Shown: positions 1 through 7,078 of the stretch, piece after piece
Layout of the letters: each line of letters starts with the position of its first letter
Position numbering within the stretch: position 1 is the stretch's first letter
NCBI GenBank assembly: GCA_964529715.1
Contig: CAZGXI010000018.1
Span: 29,371 to 93,370 of the forward strand
Source: CAZGXI01 sp964529715
GTDB taxonomy: Bacteria > Chloroflexota > Anaerolineae > Aggregatilineales > Ch27
Reading direction: 5' to 3'
DNA: 64,000 bases
Position numbers and translations under genes: made by a program
The notes under the pieces: generated by a model
The model's database searches: none
What the model was told of the DNA's origin: nothing
What the model saw: only the letters and a program-made list of their open reading frames with translations

Positions 1-791
1 GCTTTGCCGAGCGCCCCGGCGCGACGGGCTATCTCCTGAGCCAGCGATCCATCGTGTTCCATTTGCCAATACAGGGCGTTCCAATAGATCAGCTTGGCGG
101 CACGTTGGGCGGCCTGCTGCACCTGTGGCGCACGATCCGCCACGAACGCTGCCGCCAGGATGGGCAGCGCCGCCGGGTTATTGAGAGTCGCCAGTTCGCC
201 TGCCGCACGCGCGCGTTGGGCAGGGTCGGGCGATTCGCGCAGACGGCGCACCCACACAGTAATATCCGCCGTGCTGGGCGCTGCCGCCGGGACGCGCTGC
301 ACCCCGATCTGCGGGCGGTTAACGCCCATGTTCGACTCGGCCCATTCCGCGCCGGGCTGCATGGCGGCGTTGATCATGCCACCCACCGGCAGGCCCGCCA
401 GCGCCCCGCCAATGGCAACCGCCGTCGTCAGGCCGGCCTTTTTTGTCGCCGCATCGCCGCGCATCTTCATCAGTTCCATATCTAGGCTATCCTGCATCTT
501 CTTCATCAATTCGGCCTCGGCGGGGTCTTCGCGGTTGGCGATCTCGCGGTCGATGCCGAAGTGACGGAAGATCTCGTTGAGCGTGGAATAGCCCGCCTGA
601 TGGGCAGCATGGAGGCGTTGACCTGCCCAGGCCAGCGCCTCGCGGACGGCGGGGTCGGTCTCGGCCCGGTAACGCTGACCCACCGCGCCCAGTGCGCGTG
701 TCTCCTCAAGCACGCCTAACAGCCGCGCCGTGCTGATGCGCACATCGGGCCGGGGGTGGTTCAATGCCTTTAGAAGGTCTTCCAGGTTCAT
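1..791 (-). CDS. HEAT-repeat protein, 3' end beyond window
   Basis: The reverse strand is open from an ATG at 791 to the window edge, giving 263 visible residues with no stop. The N-terminus reads as a HEAT repeat (DVRISTARLLGVLEE; DPAVREALAWAG). A Gly/Ala-rich hydrophobic stretch lies around residues 120-140 (TTAVAIGGALAGLPVGG). A second HEAT-like pair follows (AQRARAAGELATLNNPAAL, then a helix rich in Gln and Ala). HEAT proteins of this kind are scaffolds for protein-protein contacts; no enzymatic motif is visible. The C-terminus lies left of the window, so full length and function are unknown. The hydrophobic patch could be a membrane-associated hairpin, but this is inference. The frame is well supported because the plus-strand ORFs over the same stretch have no recognisable domain. 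Confidence 0.75.
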   Translation of the reverse strand, partial: MNLEDLLKALNHPRPDVRISTARLLGVLEETRALGAVGQRYRAETDPAVREALAWAGQRLHAAHQAGYSTLNEIFRHFGIDREIANREDPAEAELMKKMQDSLDMELMKMRGDAATKKAGLTTAVAIGGALAGLPVGGMINAAMQPGAEWAESNMGVNRPQIGVQRVPAAAPSTADITVWVRRLRESPDPAQRARAAGELATLNNPAALPILAAAFVADRAPQVQQAAQRAAKLIYWNALYWQMEHDGSLAQEIARRAGALGK

Positions 792-919
792 GGACGATTC
801 CTATTTCCTTGCGTATTTAATTTCCACTAAACACCCGGATCGCGCGGCGGTCAATCTGAAAGATTTCCCACCAGACTACCTGCCTGCTGGCAGGATGTTT
901 GCGCTGGCGCGCTGACAGC

Positions 920-1930
920 CTATCTCCGGCCTGGCTTTTTATCGGAGCGGCGGCTGCCTCCGCCGGGGCGGCGATCTACTGGGCGGCGCGGCGGGCGATA
1001 GGCGTCGCGTTCTTCGTCCCGGCGGCGAGATGGCCTGGCCGGGCGAGCGGCGGGCGGTTGGCGCGAGGGACGTTCGACGTCGCTGGCGTCAGCTTTCCGG
1101 CGCGGTTTCGGCCCGGATGGGCGCGCCGGGCGCTTCTCTGCCTTCGGGCCGGGCTTTTCCCCTGTTACGCGGCGCGGCCTGCGCGAGAAAGCGCCTTTGA
1201 GCGCCGCCGGGTTGCGCTTGAGTTGGGCCACTTCGTCTTCACTCAGATAGCGCCACTCGCCCGGCTTCATATCGCCCAGGTCCAGCGCGCCGATGCGCGT
1301 GCGGATCAGACGCACGACGTGCAGGTGCAGCGCCGCCGCTGTCCGCCGAATCTGCCGCTTGCGCCCCTCTCCCATGACGATTTCCAGCCAGGTCGAACCG
1401 CCCTCCTGGCGCAGGATACGCACGTCCGCCGGGCCGGTAGGGCCGTCGTCCAGCTCCACACCGCCGTAGCGCCAGCGGTCCAGGGCCGCATCGTCCACGT
1501 GGCCGTTGACCAGCACGTGGTAGGTCTTGCGGTGGCCGTAACGGGGATGGGTGATGCGCTGCGTCAGCGTCCCGTCGTTGGTCAGCAGGATCAGCCCTTC
1601 GCTGTCGGCGTCCAGCCGCCCGACCGGGTAGACGCGCTCGGCCACGTGGACAAGGTCGAGCACGGTGGGGCGCTTCTCCTGGCGCTGGGCGCGCGCCGCA
1701 CTGATCACACCGGTGGGCTTGTAGAGCGCGATGTAGACCGGCGCGGCAGCCTTGAAGGACACCAGCTGCCCATCCACGCGGATCAGGTCGCGGGCGGGGT
1801 CGGCCTTCGCACCGAGTTCGGCCACGTTGCCGTTCACAGTCACGCGGTGCAGGCGGATCAACTCTTCGGCTTCGCGGCGGGAGGCAATTCCGGCGCGGGC
1901 GAGTATCTTTTGCAGACGTTCTTCAGGCAT
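920..1930 (-). CDS. rluB: 23S rRNA pseudouridine synthase, RsuA/RluB family
   Basis: This is a cytoplasmic RNA-modifying enzyme that isomerises a specific uridine in rRNA. An N-terminal S4 RNA-binding domain (about residues 1-60, LQKILARAGIASRREAEEL) is followed by the RsuA-type catalytic domain with motif GRLDADSEGLILLTND; the catalytic Asp is about residue 107. After about residue 245 there is a long Arg/Lys/Pro-rich tail, common in RluB-like proteins. I chose ATG 1930 because GAGG lies 7 nt upstream; an in-frame GTG at 1948 would add six residues and overlap the preceding gene. It lies 14 nt downstream of the DNA methyltransferase and is probably cotranscribed with it. Assignment to RluB rather than RluE/RluF or RsuA is not certain from motifs alone. 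Confidence 0.88.
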   Translation of the reverse strand: MPEERLQKILARAGIASRREAEELIRLHRVTVNGNVAELGAKADPARDLIRVDGQLVSFKAAAPVYIALYKPTGVISAARAQRQEKRPTVLDLVHVAERVYPVGRLDADSEGLILLTNDGTLTQRITHPRYGHRKTYHVLVNGHVDDAALDRWRYGGVELDDGPTGPADVRILRQEGGSTWLEIVMGEGRKRQIRRTAAALHLHVVRLIRTRIGALDLGDMKPGEWRYLSEDEVAQLKRNPAALKGAFSRRPRRVTGEKPGPKAEKRPARPSGPKPRRKADASDVERPSRQPPAARPARPSRRRDEERDAYRPPRRPVDRRPGGGSRRSDKKPGRR

Positions 1931-1944
1931 CTTAGGCCTCGTCT

Positions 1945-3027
1945 TCACTTTCGAGCGGTAGGGGGAGCGTCTTGCCGACGTTTTCCCGGATGCGGGGCGC
2001 TTTCTTGAACGTCACCTTCACCTGGCGTCGGCCATCCTAGGTCTCCCGGTGTTCGTACCTCGTCAAATACATGAACAGGGTCTTTTGAAATTCCGTTGAT
2101 CCGCGCTGCTGCCATGTTGAGCGCCGCCGGATTGTTGTCAATGCCGATCCAGCGGCGGCCCAGGCGTTGCGCGACCGCAATGGCCGTCCCGCAGCCGCAA
2201 AACGGATCGAGTACGAGATCGCCCTCGTTGCTGCTGACCCGGATGATCCGCTCCAACAACGCCTCCGGTTTTTGCGTCGGATAGCCGAGCCGTTCGGCGT
2301 CTTCCCGGTTCAACTGCTCGATGCCCAGCCAGTAATCTTCCGGCAGCTTGTCCAGGGGATAACGATACACTCTGCCCGTCCGACGATCTTTTTTCTCCTG
2401 CCAGGGCGTTCCGTGTTCATCGACCACCACTTTCATGTGGCTGTCGGGCTTGCGCGGGACGCGGATGGCCGGGTCGTGGTCATTAAAGGTCCAGGCATCG
2501 CCGCGTGTATACCAGAAGATGACATCGTGCTTGCGGCCAAAAGTTTTCCTGGACCGCCCGCCAATTGAATAACACCACACAATTTCGTTGCGAAAGTGCT
2601 CTTCGCCAAAGACGGCATCCAGTAGCAGCTTGAGGTAGTGGCTGGCGGTCGGGTCGCAGTGCAGGTAGAGGCTGCCGGTCGGTTTGAGCACCCGGCGCAG
2701 TTCCACCAGGCGCGGGGCCATCATGGTCAGGTAGGCCAGCATGTTCCCTTCGCCCAGCAGCAGGCGAAAGCCGCGCATCGTCTCGGCGATGCGCCCGCCC
2801 GACTCGACCACCTCTTCGTGGCTCAGCGCGGCCTCCTGATCCCAGTACCAGGTGTCCTTGAACGCCTTGAGCTGCGCCTCAGAACGAGCGCCACCCTGTT
2901 CCGCGAACAGGATGTTGTAGTCCCGCCGGCTGTTGAACGGCGGGTCGAGATACACCAGATCGACCGACTCGTCTTTGATGTGGCGCCGCAAGACGGGCAG
3001 ATTGTCGCCGTAGTAGAGTGTGTCCAT
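1945..3027 (-). CDS. Orphan DNA methyltransferase (N4/N6, beta-type motif order)
   Basis: An S-adenosylmethionine-dependent DNA amino-methyltransferase of 360 aa. The catalytic motif IV DPPFN lies near the N-terminus (about residue 28, VYLDPPFNSRRDYN) and the SAM-binding motif I lies near the C-terminus (LDPFCGCGTAIAVAQRLG, about residue 290), with a target-recognition region between them. That order defines the beta class, which includes HinfI- and CcrM-like enzymes. No restriction endonuclease gene lies beside it, so it may be a solitary or regulatory methylase. ATG 3027 is preferred over an upstream GTG because the family typically begins just before a YYGDNLxVL motif. It heads a two-gene unit with the RluB-type synthase and is transcribed divergently from galK. 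Target sequence cannot be predicted from the sequence. Confidence 0.85.
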   Translation of the reverse strand: MDTLYYGDNLPVLRRHIKDESVDLVYLDPPFNSRRDYNILFAEQGGARSEAQLKAFKDTWYWDQEAALSHEEVVESGGRIAETMRGFRLLLGEGNMLAYLTMMAPRLVELRRVLKPTGSLYLHCDPTASHYLKLLLDAVFGEEHFRNEIVWCYSIGGRSRKTFGRKHDVIFWYTRGDAWTFNDHDPAIRVPRKPDSHMKVVVDEHGTPWQEKKDRRTGRVYRYPLDKLPEDYWLGIEQLNREDAERLGYPTQKPEALLERIIRVSSNEGDLVLDPFCGCGTAIAVAQRLGRRWIGIDNNPAALNMAAARINGISKDPVHVFDEVRTPGDLGWPTPGEGDVQESAPHPGKRRQDAPPTARK

Positions 3028-3070
3028 CGCCGTCCTGATCGTTGACCCCACCAGAGACGTTCATTGTTTT

Positions 3071-3079
3071 ATTATAGCA
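3071..3079 (-). promoter_or_regulatory. Extended -10 promoter for the methyltransferase/rluB unit
   Basis: On the minus strand the sequence TGCTATAAT matches an extended -10 element (TGn plus a perfect TATAAT). It would give a leader of about 37 nt before ATG 3027. No good -35 hexamer is seen, as is usual for extended -10 promoters. Confidence 0.55.
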
Positions 3080-3175
3080 CAGCGCATGGATCGGCCTGGG
3101 CCGGGCAAAATCAGCGGCGGGGATATACAATCGAGGGCGCAATCGCTGCCTTATCCGCTTCAGGAGAGAACTCCC

Positions 3176-4324
3176 ATGCCCGACGAACAAGCCGTCCTTG
3201 CTGCGTTCCAGGCCCGCGTTGGTCACCCTGCTGCGATCTTCGCCCGCGCGCCGGGCCGCATCAACCTGATCGGCGAACACACCGACTACAACGAGGGCTT
3301 CGTGCTGCCCATGTCGATCAACCGCGCGGTGCACATCGCCCTGGCCCCGCGCGACGACGACATGGTGCGCGTGATCTCGCTCGACTTCGGCGCGGAGCAT
3401 ACCTTCCGCCTGGGCGACTGGCGCGGCGAGCAGCACCCCCACTGGACGCGCTATCCACGCGGCGTGATGTGGCTGCTGACCGAACAGGGCCACCGCCTGC
3501 CCGGCGTGGACCTGGTGATGGGTTCGACGCTGCTTATCGGCGGCGGCGTCAGTTCGTCCGCTGCCGTCGAGATGGCGATGGTCGAGGCGCTGCTGGCCTT
3601 GCTCGGCCAGGAACGCACCCAGCGCGAAAAGGCGCTGATGGGCGTCGAGGTGGAACACAAATTCGTGGGCATCCCCTGCGGCGTGATGGACCAGATGGCC
3701 TCGGCCCTGGGCGACGCCGGGCACGCCCTGCTGATCGACTGCCGCAGCCTGGATACGGAACTCGTGCCCGTGCCGGAACAGGCGGCGGTGATGGTGATGG
3801 ACACGGCCAAAAAGCGCGGCCTGGTAGACAGCGAATACGGGCTGCGTCGGGCGCAGTCGGAAGAAGGGGCGCGGCTGCTAGGCGTGAAGGCGCTGCGCGA
3901 CGTGACTGTGCAGGAGTTGCCCGCCAAGCTATCGCTCTTGCCGCCGCTGATCCAGCAGCGTGTGCGGCATGTCGTGACGGAGAACGACCGCACGCTGCGC
4001 GCGGTGGAAGCCCTGCGCGGCGGCGATCTGGCGGAAGCGGGGCGGCTGTTCAACGCCAGCCACGCCAGCCTGCGCGACGACTACGAGGTGAGTTGCCGCG
4101 AACTGGACGTGATGGTCGAGATCGCACAGGCGCAGCCCGGCTGCTACGGCGCGCGCATGAGCGGCGGCGGCTTCGGCGGCTGCGCGGTGGCGTTGGTCGA
4201 ACGGGAGCGCGTCGAGTCGTTCATCGCGGCGGTGGCCCCGGCCTATCAGACCCGCACCGGCCTCACGCCCGACCTGTACGCCGTGCAACCGTCGCCGGGC
4301 AGCAGCGCACGGCGAATCGGGTAA
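3176..4324 (+). CDS. galK: Galactokinase
   Basis: A GHMP-family kinase that phosphorylates galactose to galactose 1-phosphate in the Leloir pathway, in the cytoplasm. The 382-aa product has the galactokinase signature RAPGRINLIGEHTDYNEGF at residues 25-42, the phosphate-binding motif GGGVSSSAAVEMA near residue 123, and the C-terminal MSGGGFGGCAVALV motif. Length is normal for the family. The start is ATG 3176, preceded by CAGGAGAG; longer in-frame starts run back over the divergent promoter. No galT, galE or transporter lies nearby, so it appears to be a single-gene unit ended by the strong hairpin plus T-tract at 4554-4583. Confidence 0.95.
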   Translation: MPDEQAVLAAFQARVGHPAAIFARAPGRINLIGEHTDYNEGFVLPMSINRAVHIALAPRDDDMVRVISLDFGAEHTFRLGDWRGEQHPHWTRYPRGVMWLLTEQGHRLPGVDLVMGSTLLIGGGVSSSAAVEMAMVEALLALLGQERTQREKALMGVEVEHKFVGIPCGVMDQMASALGDAGHALLIDCRSLDTELVPVPEQAAVMVMDTAKKRGLVDSEYGLRRAQSEEGARLLGVKALRDVTVQELPAKLSLLPPLIQQRVRHVVTENDRTLRAVEALRGGDLAEAGRLFNASHASLRDDYEVSCRELDVMVEIAQAQPGCYGARMSGGGFGGCAVALVERERVESFIAAVAPAYQTRTGLTPDLYAVQPSPGSSARRIG

Positions 4325-4423
4325 CGGCGGTATAATCGGCGGCGGCTTGATGCACTTTAACAGAATAAACGGATTGCTGACTGCTGCTCGCTGAAAGCGA
4401 AAGGCGATGTGCAGATGTTCAAC

Positions 4424-4553
4424 GCCGGGGACTGAAATCCCCGGCTAGGAATGTAAAGTCCACTTCAGTGGACTGACATCCGCTGTCTTGACCTGCATTT
4501 TCAGTCCGCTTGAGCGGACTTTGCAGGCTTTGCTGGGGGCTTTGAATCCCCAG
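4424..4553. repeat. Cluster of GGGGACT / AGTCCRCT palindromic repeats (copy 1)
   Basis: A run of short palindromes: CCGGGGACTGAAATCCCCGG, AAAGTCCACTTCAGTGGACT, CAGTCCGCTTGAGCGGACTTT and CTGGGGGCTTTGAATCCCCAG. Each folds as a hairpin. A closely related cluster lies at 5918-6080 on the other side of the GH172 gene. No ORF is plausible here. This accounts for the first part of the 510-bp gap after galK. Confidence 0.75.
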
Positions 4554-4583
4554 CGACCGGGGCAGATACGGTCGTTTTTTTTT
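4554..4583 (+). terminator. Rho-independent terminator downstream of galK
   Basis: CGACCG and CGGTCG form a 6-bp stem around a 9-nt loop, followed directly by nine T residues. It ends the repeat cluster and would terminate transcripts coming from galK or from a TATAAT at 4331. Confidence 0.8.
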
Positions 4584-4673
4584 GAAACTTGCACATCGCG
4601 TCAGCTAACCGCTAAGAGTGTGTTTAAGAACCTACGCATCAGCCAGAGATGGCGTTGGGCGACGGCTGTGGTC

Positions 4674-4770
4674 CTCACCCCAACCCCTTTCCCTCAGGAC
4701 GAGGGGCTTGAAAAGCCGGTGCTGCCCCCCTCTCCATGAGGAAGAGGGGACAGGGGGGGAGGGCCGTCGG
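4674..4770. repeat. CCCTCTCC / GAGGGG low-complexity dispersed repeat
   Basis: A C-rich then G-rich stretch (CACCCCAACCCCTTTCCCTC... and AAGAGGGGACAGGGGGGGAG) that can fold back on itself. Related sequence occurs inside priA (14400-14530) and in the gaps at 27295-27365 and 31335-31380. The rest of 4584-4834 holds nothing else that I can recognise. Confidence 0.55.
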
Positions 4771-4834
4771 AGCACCCTGTCTATGTGGCAGGTTTTTAAA
4801 CACTTTCTAACCGATTCTTTTTGGGAGAATGACG

Positions 4835-5905
4835 ATGATCGGTTCCAGCACCCTGGCAGGACTGGCGCGGCTGCGCCCCGGTGTGCGGCGGCGGCGTGTC
4901 TCCAGCTACGATCCGACAGGCGGCAACCACGACTGGTGGGAATTCGCGCCCGGTCAGACGCGCGCCATCGCCGACCTGGAAGGCCCCGGCTGCATCAAGC
5001 ACGTGTGGATGACGATGTGGTGTGAAGCGCGCCACTTTCTGCGCAAGGTCGTTCTGCGTGCGTGGTGGGACGGCGAACGGCAGCCGAGCGTCGAAGCGCC
5101 CATCGGTGATTTCTTCGGCCTGGGCCACGCCCTGACGCGCAACTTCGTCTCGCTGCCGCTGCAAATGTCGCCCGAAGACGGGCGTGGCTTCAACTGCTGG
5201 TTTCCCATGCCGTTCCAATCGCAGGCGTGGATCGACATTACGAACGACTCCGAGAAGCCGCTGAACTTCTACTTTTACATCGATTATGAGCTTTACCCGC
5301 CGGAAACCGTGCTGGACGAATACGGGCGTTTCCATGCCCAGTGGCGGCGCGAAAATCCCACCGCTGGCTGGGCCGATCCCGCCGTGCGCTGGGAGGACCA
5401 TCCCGACGCCATGCGGCGCGCCTGGGCCACGCCCAATACCGACGGGGCCGCAAACTACGTTATTCTGGAGGCCGTCGGGCGCGGCCATTACGTCGGCTGC
5501 CATCTGGACGTGGATTGCTTTTCCCGCCAGCCAAACGACTGGTACGGCGAGGGCGACGACATGATCTTCGTGGACGGCGAACCCTGGCCAGGCATTCACG
5601 GCACCGGGACAGAGGATTACTTCAACACAGCCTTTTGCCCCACGCAAGAATACAGCGCGCCCTATCACGGCCTGATCCTGTACCAGGGCACGCCGGACTG
5701 GAAGTGGCGCGGCAAGAATACGCTCTACCGCTACCACGTCGAGGACCCGATCTACTTTGAAAAGAGCATCCGCGTGACCATCGAGCACGGCCATGCCAAC
5801 AAACTCACGAACGATTATTCCTCGACGGCGTACTGGTATCAGGCCGAACCGCACGCGCCTTTTCCGCCGCTGCTGCCGGTCGCGCAGCGGCTGCCCAGGC
5901 TCTAG
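4835..5905 (+). CDS. DUF2961 / GH172-type glycoside hydrolase
   Basis: Resembles DUF2961 proteins, now glycoside hydrolase family 172, whose characterised members act on fructofuranose or arabinofuranose linkages. The N-terminus SSYDPTGGNHDWWEF and EGPGCIKHVWMTMW match the start of the beta-jelly-roll. FNCWFPMPF, HLDVDCFSRQPNDWYGEGDD and the hallmark GTGTEDYFNTAFCP complete the pattern. No signal peptide is visible, so the protein is likely cytoplasmic. ATG 4835 is better placed than ATG 4829 relative to the GGGAG at 4823-4827. The length of 356 aa is normal. No sugar transporter or other glycosidase adjoins it, and the substrate cannot be predicted. The gene is bracketed by related palindromic repeat clusters. 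Confidence 0.85.
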   Translation: MIGSSTLAGLARLRPGVRRRRVSSYDPTGGNHDWWEFAPGQTRAIADLEGPGCIKHVWMTMWCEARHFLRKVVLRAWWDGERQPSVEAPIGDFFGLGHALTRNFVSLPLQMSPEDGRGFNCWFPMPFQSQAWIDITNDSEKPLNFYFYIDYELYPPETVLDEYGRFHAQWRRENPTAGWADPAVRWEDHPDAMRRAWATPNTDGAANYVILEAVGRGHYVGCHLDVDCFSRQPNDWYGEGDDMIFVDGEPWPGIHGTGTEDYFNTAFCPTQEYSAPYHGLILYQGTPDWKWRGKNTLYRYHVEDPIYFEKSIRVTIEHGHANKLTNDYSSTAYWYQAEPHAPFPPLLPVAQRLPRL

Positions 5906-5917
5906 CACAGGCGCGTT

Positions 5918-6080
5918 TGCGGCGGCGGAGTCCGCCAGGGAATGAATTCCCTGGCTAAACGTGTAAAGTCCACTTTAGTGGACTGATGCGGCCAGACGCG
6001 CGAAGGTGTCTTCAAAGATGAGATAGTCCGCTTCAGCGGACTTTGCACCCGTAGCCGGGGACTTGAGTCCCCGGCTCGGA
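5918..6080. repeat. Cluster of palindromic repeats (copy 2) before the FkbM gene
   Basis: Contains CCAGGGAATGAATTCCCTGG, AAAGTCCACTTTAGTGGACT, TAGTCCGCTTCAGCGGACTTT and CCGGGGACTTGAGTCCCCGG. Order and sequence resemble the cluster at 4424-4553, so the GH172 gene sits between two related repeat clusters in the same relative orientation. Confidence 0.75.
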
Positions 6081-6152
6081 GAGTTCATGACGCGCTCTGG
6101 TACAGGCATGTTTGCGGCGGCGGAGGGCATTCCGCCGCCAAAGGAGGAATAC

Positions 6153-6959
6153 GTGATCAATCTCTGGCAGGCCGCGAAGACGTTCGGCAGGCTGGCGCTG
6201 GCAAAAGCCGGCTTGGAGTTCACCCACCGTCGCTCGCTGGCAGGGGCGCTAGAGCATATCAAAAAGCTGGGTTTCGTGCCGCACACGGTGATCGATGTGG
6301 GTGCGGCGACGGGCACCTTCGACCTGTACCGCGCCTTCCCGACGGCCAGCTTTTTGCTAATCGAGCCGCTGGAGGAACACCGCCCGGCTCTGGAAAAGGT
6401 GGTGAGCAGGCTGAAGGATGCGCGCTACATTATCGCTGCTGCCGCCGCCAGACCGGGTGAGATCACCATTCACGTCCACCCGGACCTGCTCGGCTCGTCG
6501 CTGTACCTGGAAGATGAGGCATCGGAGGTCAACGGCGTGCCGCGCACCATCCCGGCAATCACGCTGGACGAGGCATGCGCGGACTACGGCCTGCGCGGGC
6601 CGTATCTGCTTAAAATCGACGTGCAGGGCGCGGAGCTGGATGTGCTGGCAGGGGCGGCGCAGGTTTTGGGGAAGACCGAGGTCGTGGTGCTGGAAACATC
6701 GCTGTTCGAGGTTTTCCAGGGTGGGCCGCAGATCGCCGACGTGATCGCCTGGATGCGTGCCAGCGGGTTTGTGGTGTATGATATTTTAGAGACGCGCTAT
6801 CGTCTTTTGGACGGCGCGATGGTCCAGGCGGACCTGGTTTTCGTGCGAGAAACGGGCTTGTTCCGCCGGGAGCACGCCTACGCGACCCCCGCGCAGCGTG
6901 CGGCGCAGGATGCGGCTTTCGCCTGGATACGGCGGCTCAAGGGCCTGCGGCGGCGGTAG
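6153..6959 (+). CDS. FkbM family methyltransferase
   Basis: A class I SAM-dependent methyltransferase of the FkbM type, usually O-methylating sugars or polyketides. Motif I is VIDVGAATGTFDLY near residue 48, followed by the acidic LIEPLEEHRPALE. The FkbM hallmark TLDEACADYG...LLKIDVQGAELDVLAGA lies around residues 135-170, then VVVLETSLF. The GTG at 6153 is chosen because AAGGAGG lies at 6141-6147. The ATGs further upstream would translate part of the palindromic repeat, which argues against them. The product is 268 aa. No glycosyltransferase cluster is nearby, so the acceptor is unknown. Confidence 0.85.
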   Translation: MINLWQAAKTFGRLALAKAGLEFTHRRSLAGALEHIKKLGFVPHTVIDVGAATGTFDLYRAFPTASFLLIEPLEEHRPALEKVVSRLKDARYIIAAAAARPGEITIHVHPDLLGSSLYLEDEASEVNGVPRTIPAITLDEACADYGLRGPYLLKIDVQGAELDVLAGAAQVLGKTEVVVLETSLFEVFQGGPQIADVIAWMRASGFVVYDILETRYRLLDGAMVQADLVFVRETGLFRREHAYATPAQRAAQDAAFAWIRRLKGLRRR

Positions 6960-6987
6960 GACATTTGAGGCATGTCTTCATTCCATC

Positions 6988-7015
6988 GTAGAGGCGACAC
7001 ATGCGTCGCCCCTAC
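6988..7015. repeat. Dispersed 28-nt palindrome (GTAGRGGCG...CGCCCCTAC)
   Basis: GTAGAGGCGACA/CATGCGTCGCCCCTAC is an almost perfect palindrome centred on CATG. It belongs to a family with at least nine members in this window. Confidence 0.8.
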
Positions 7016-7078
7016 AAGCGGTATGCTCGGATACGGGCGGGGATTACAGTGAACACACACAGCAAGCGAGAAAGCGCC

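Noticed and set aside
899..2008. 369-codon plus-strand ORF over rluB
   Set aside because: Shadow of the S4/pseudouridine synthase gene; no homologous features.
4796..5908. 370-codon ORF antisense to the GH172 gene
   Set aside because: The plus strand has the full GH172 pattern; the antisense frame has no motif.
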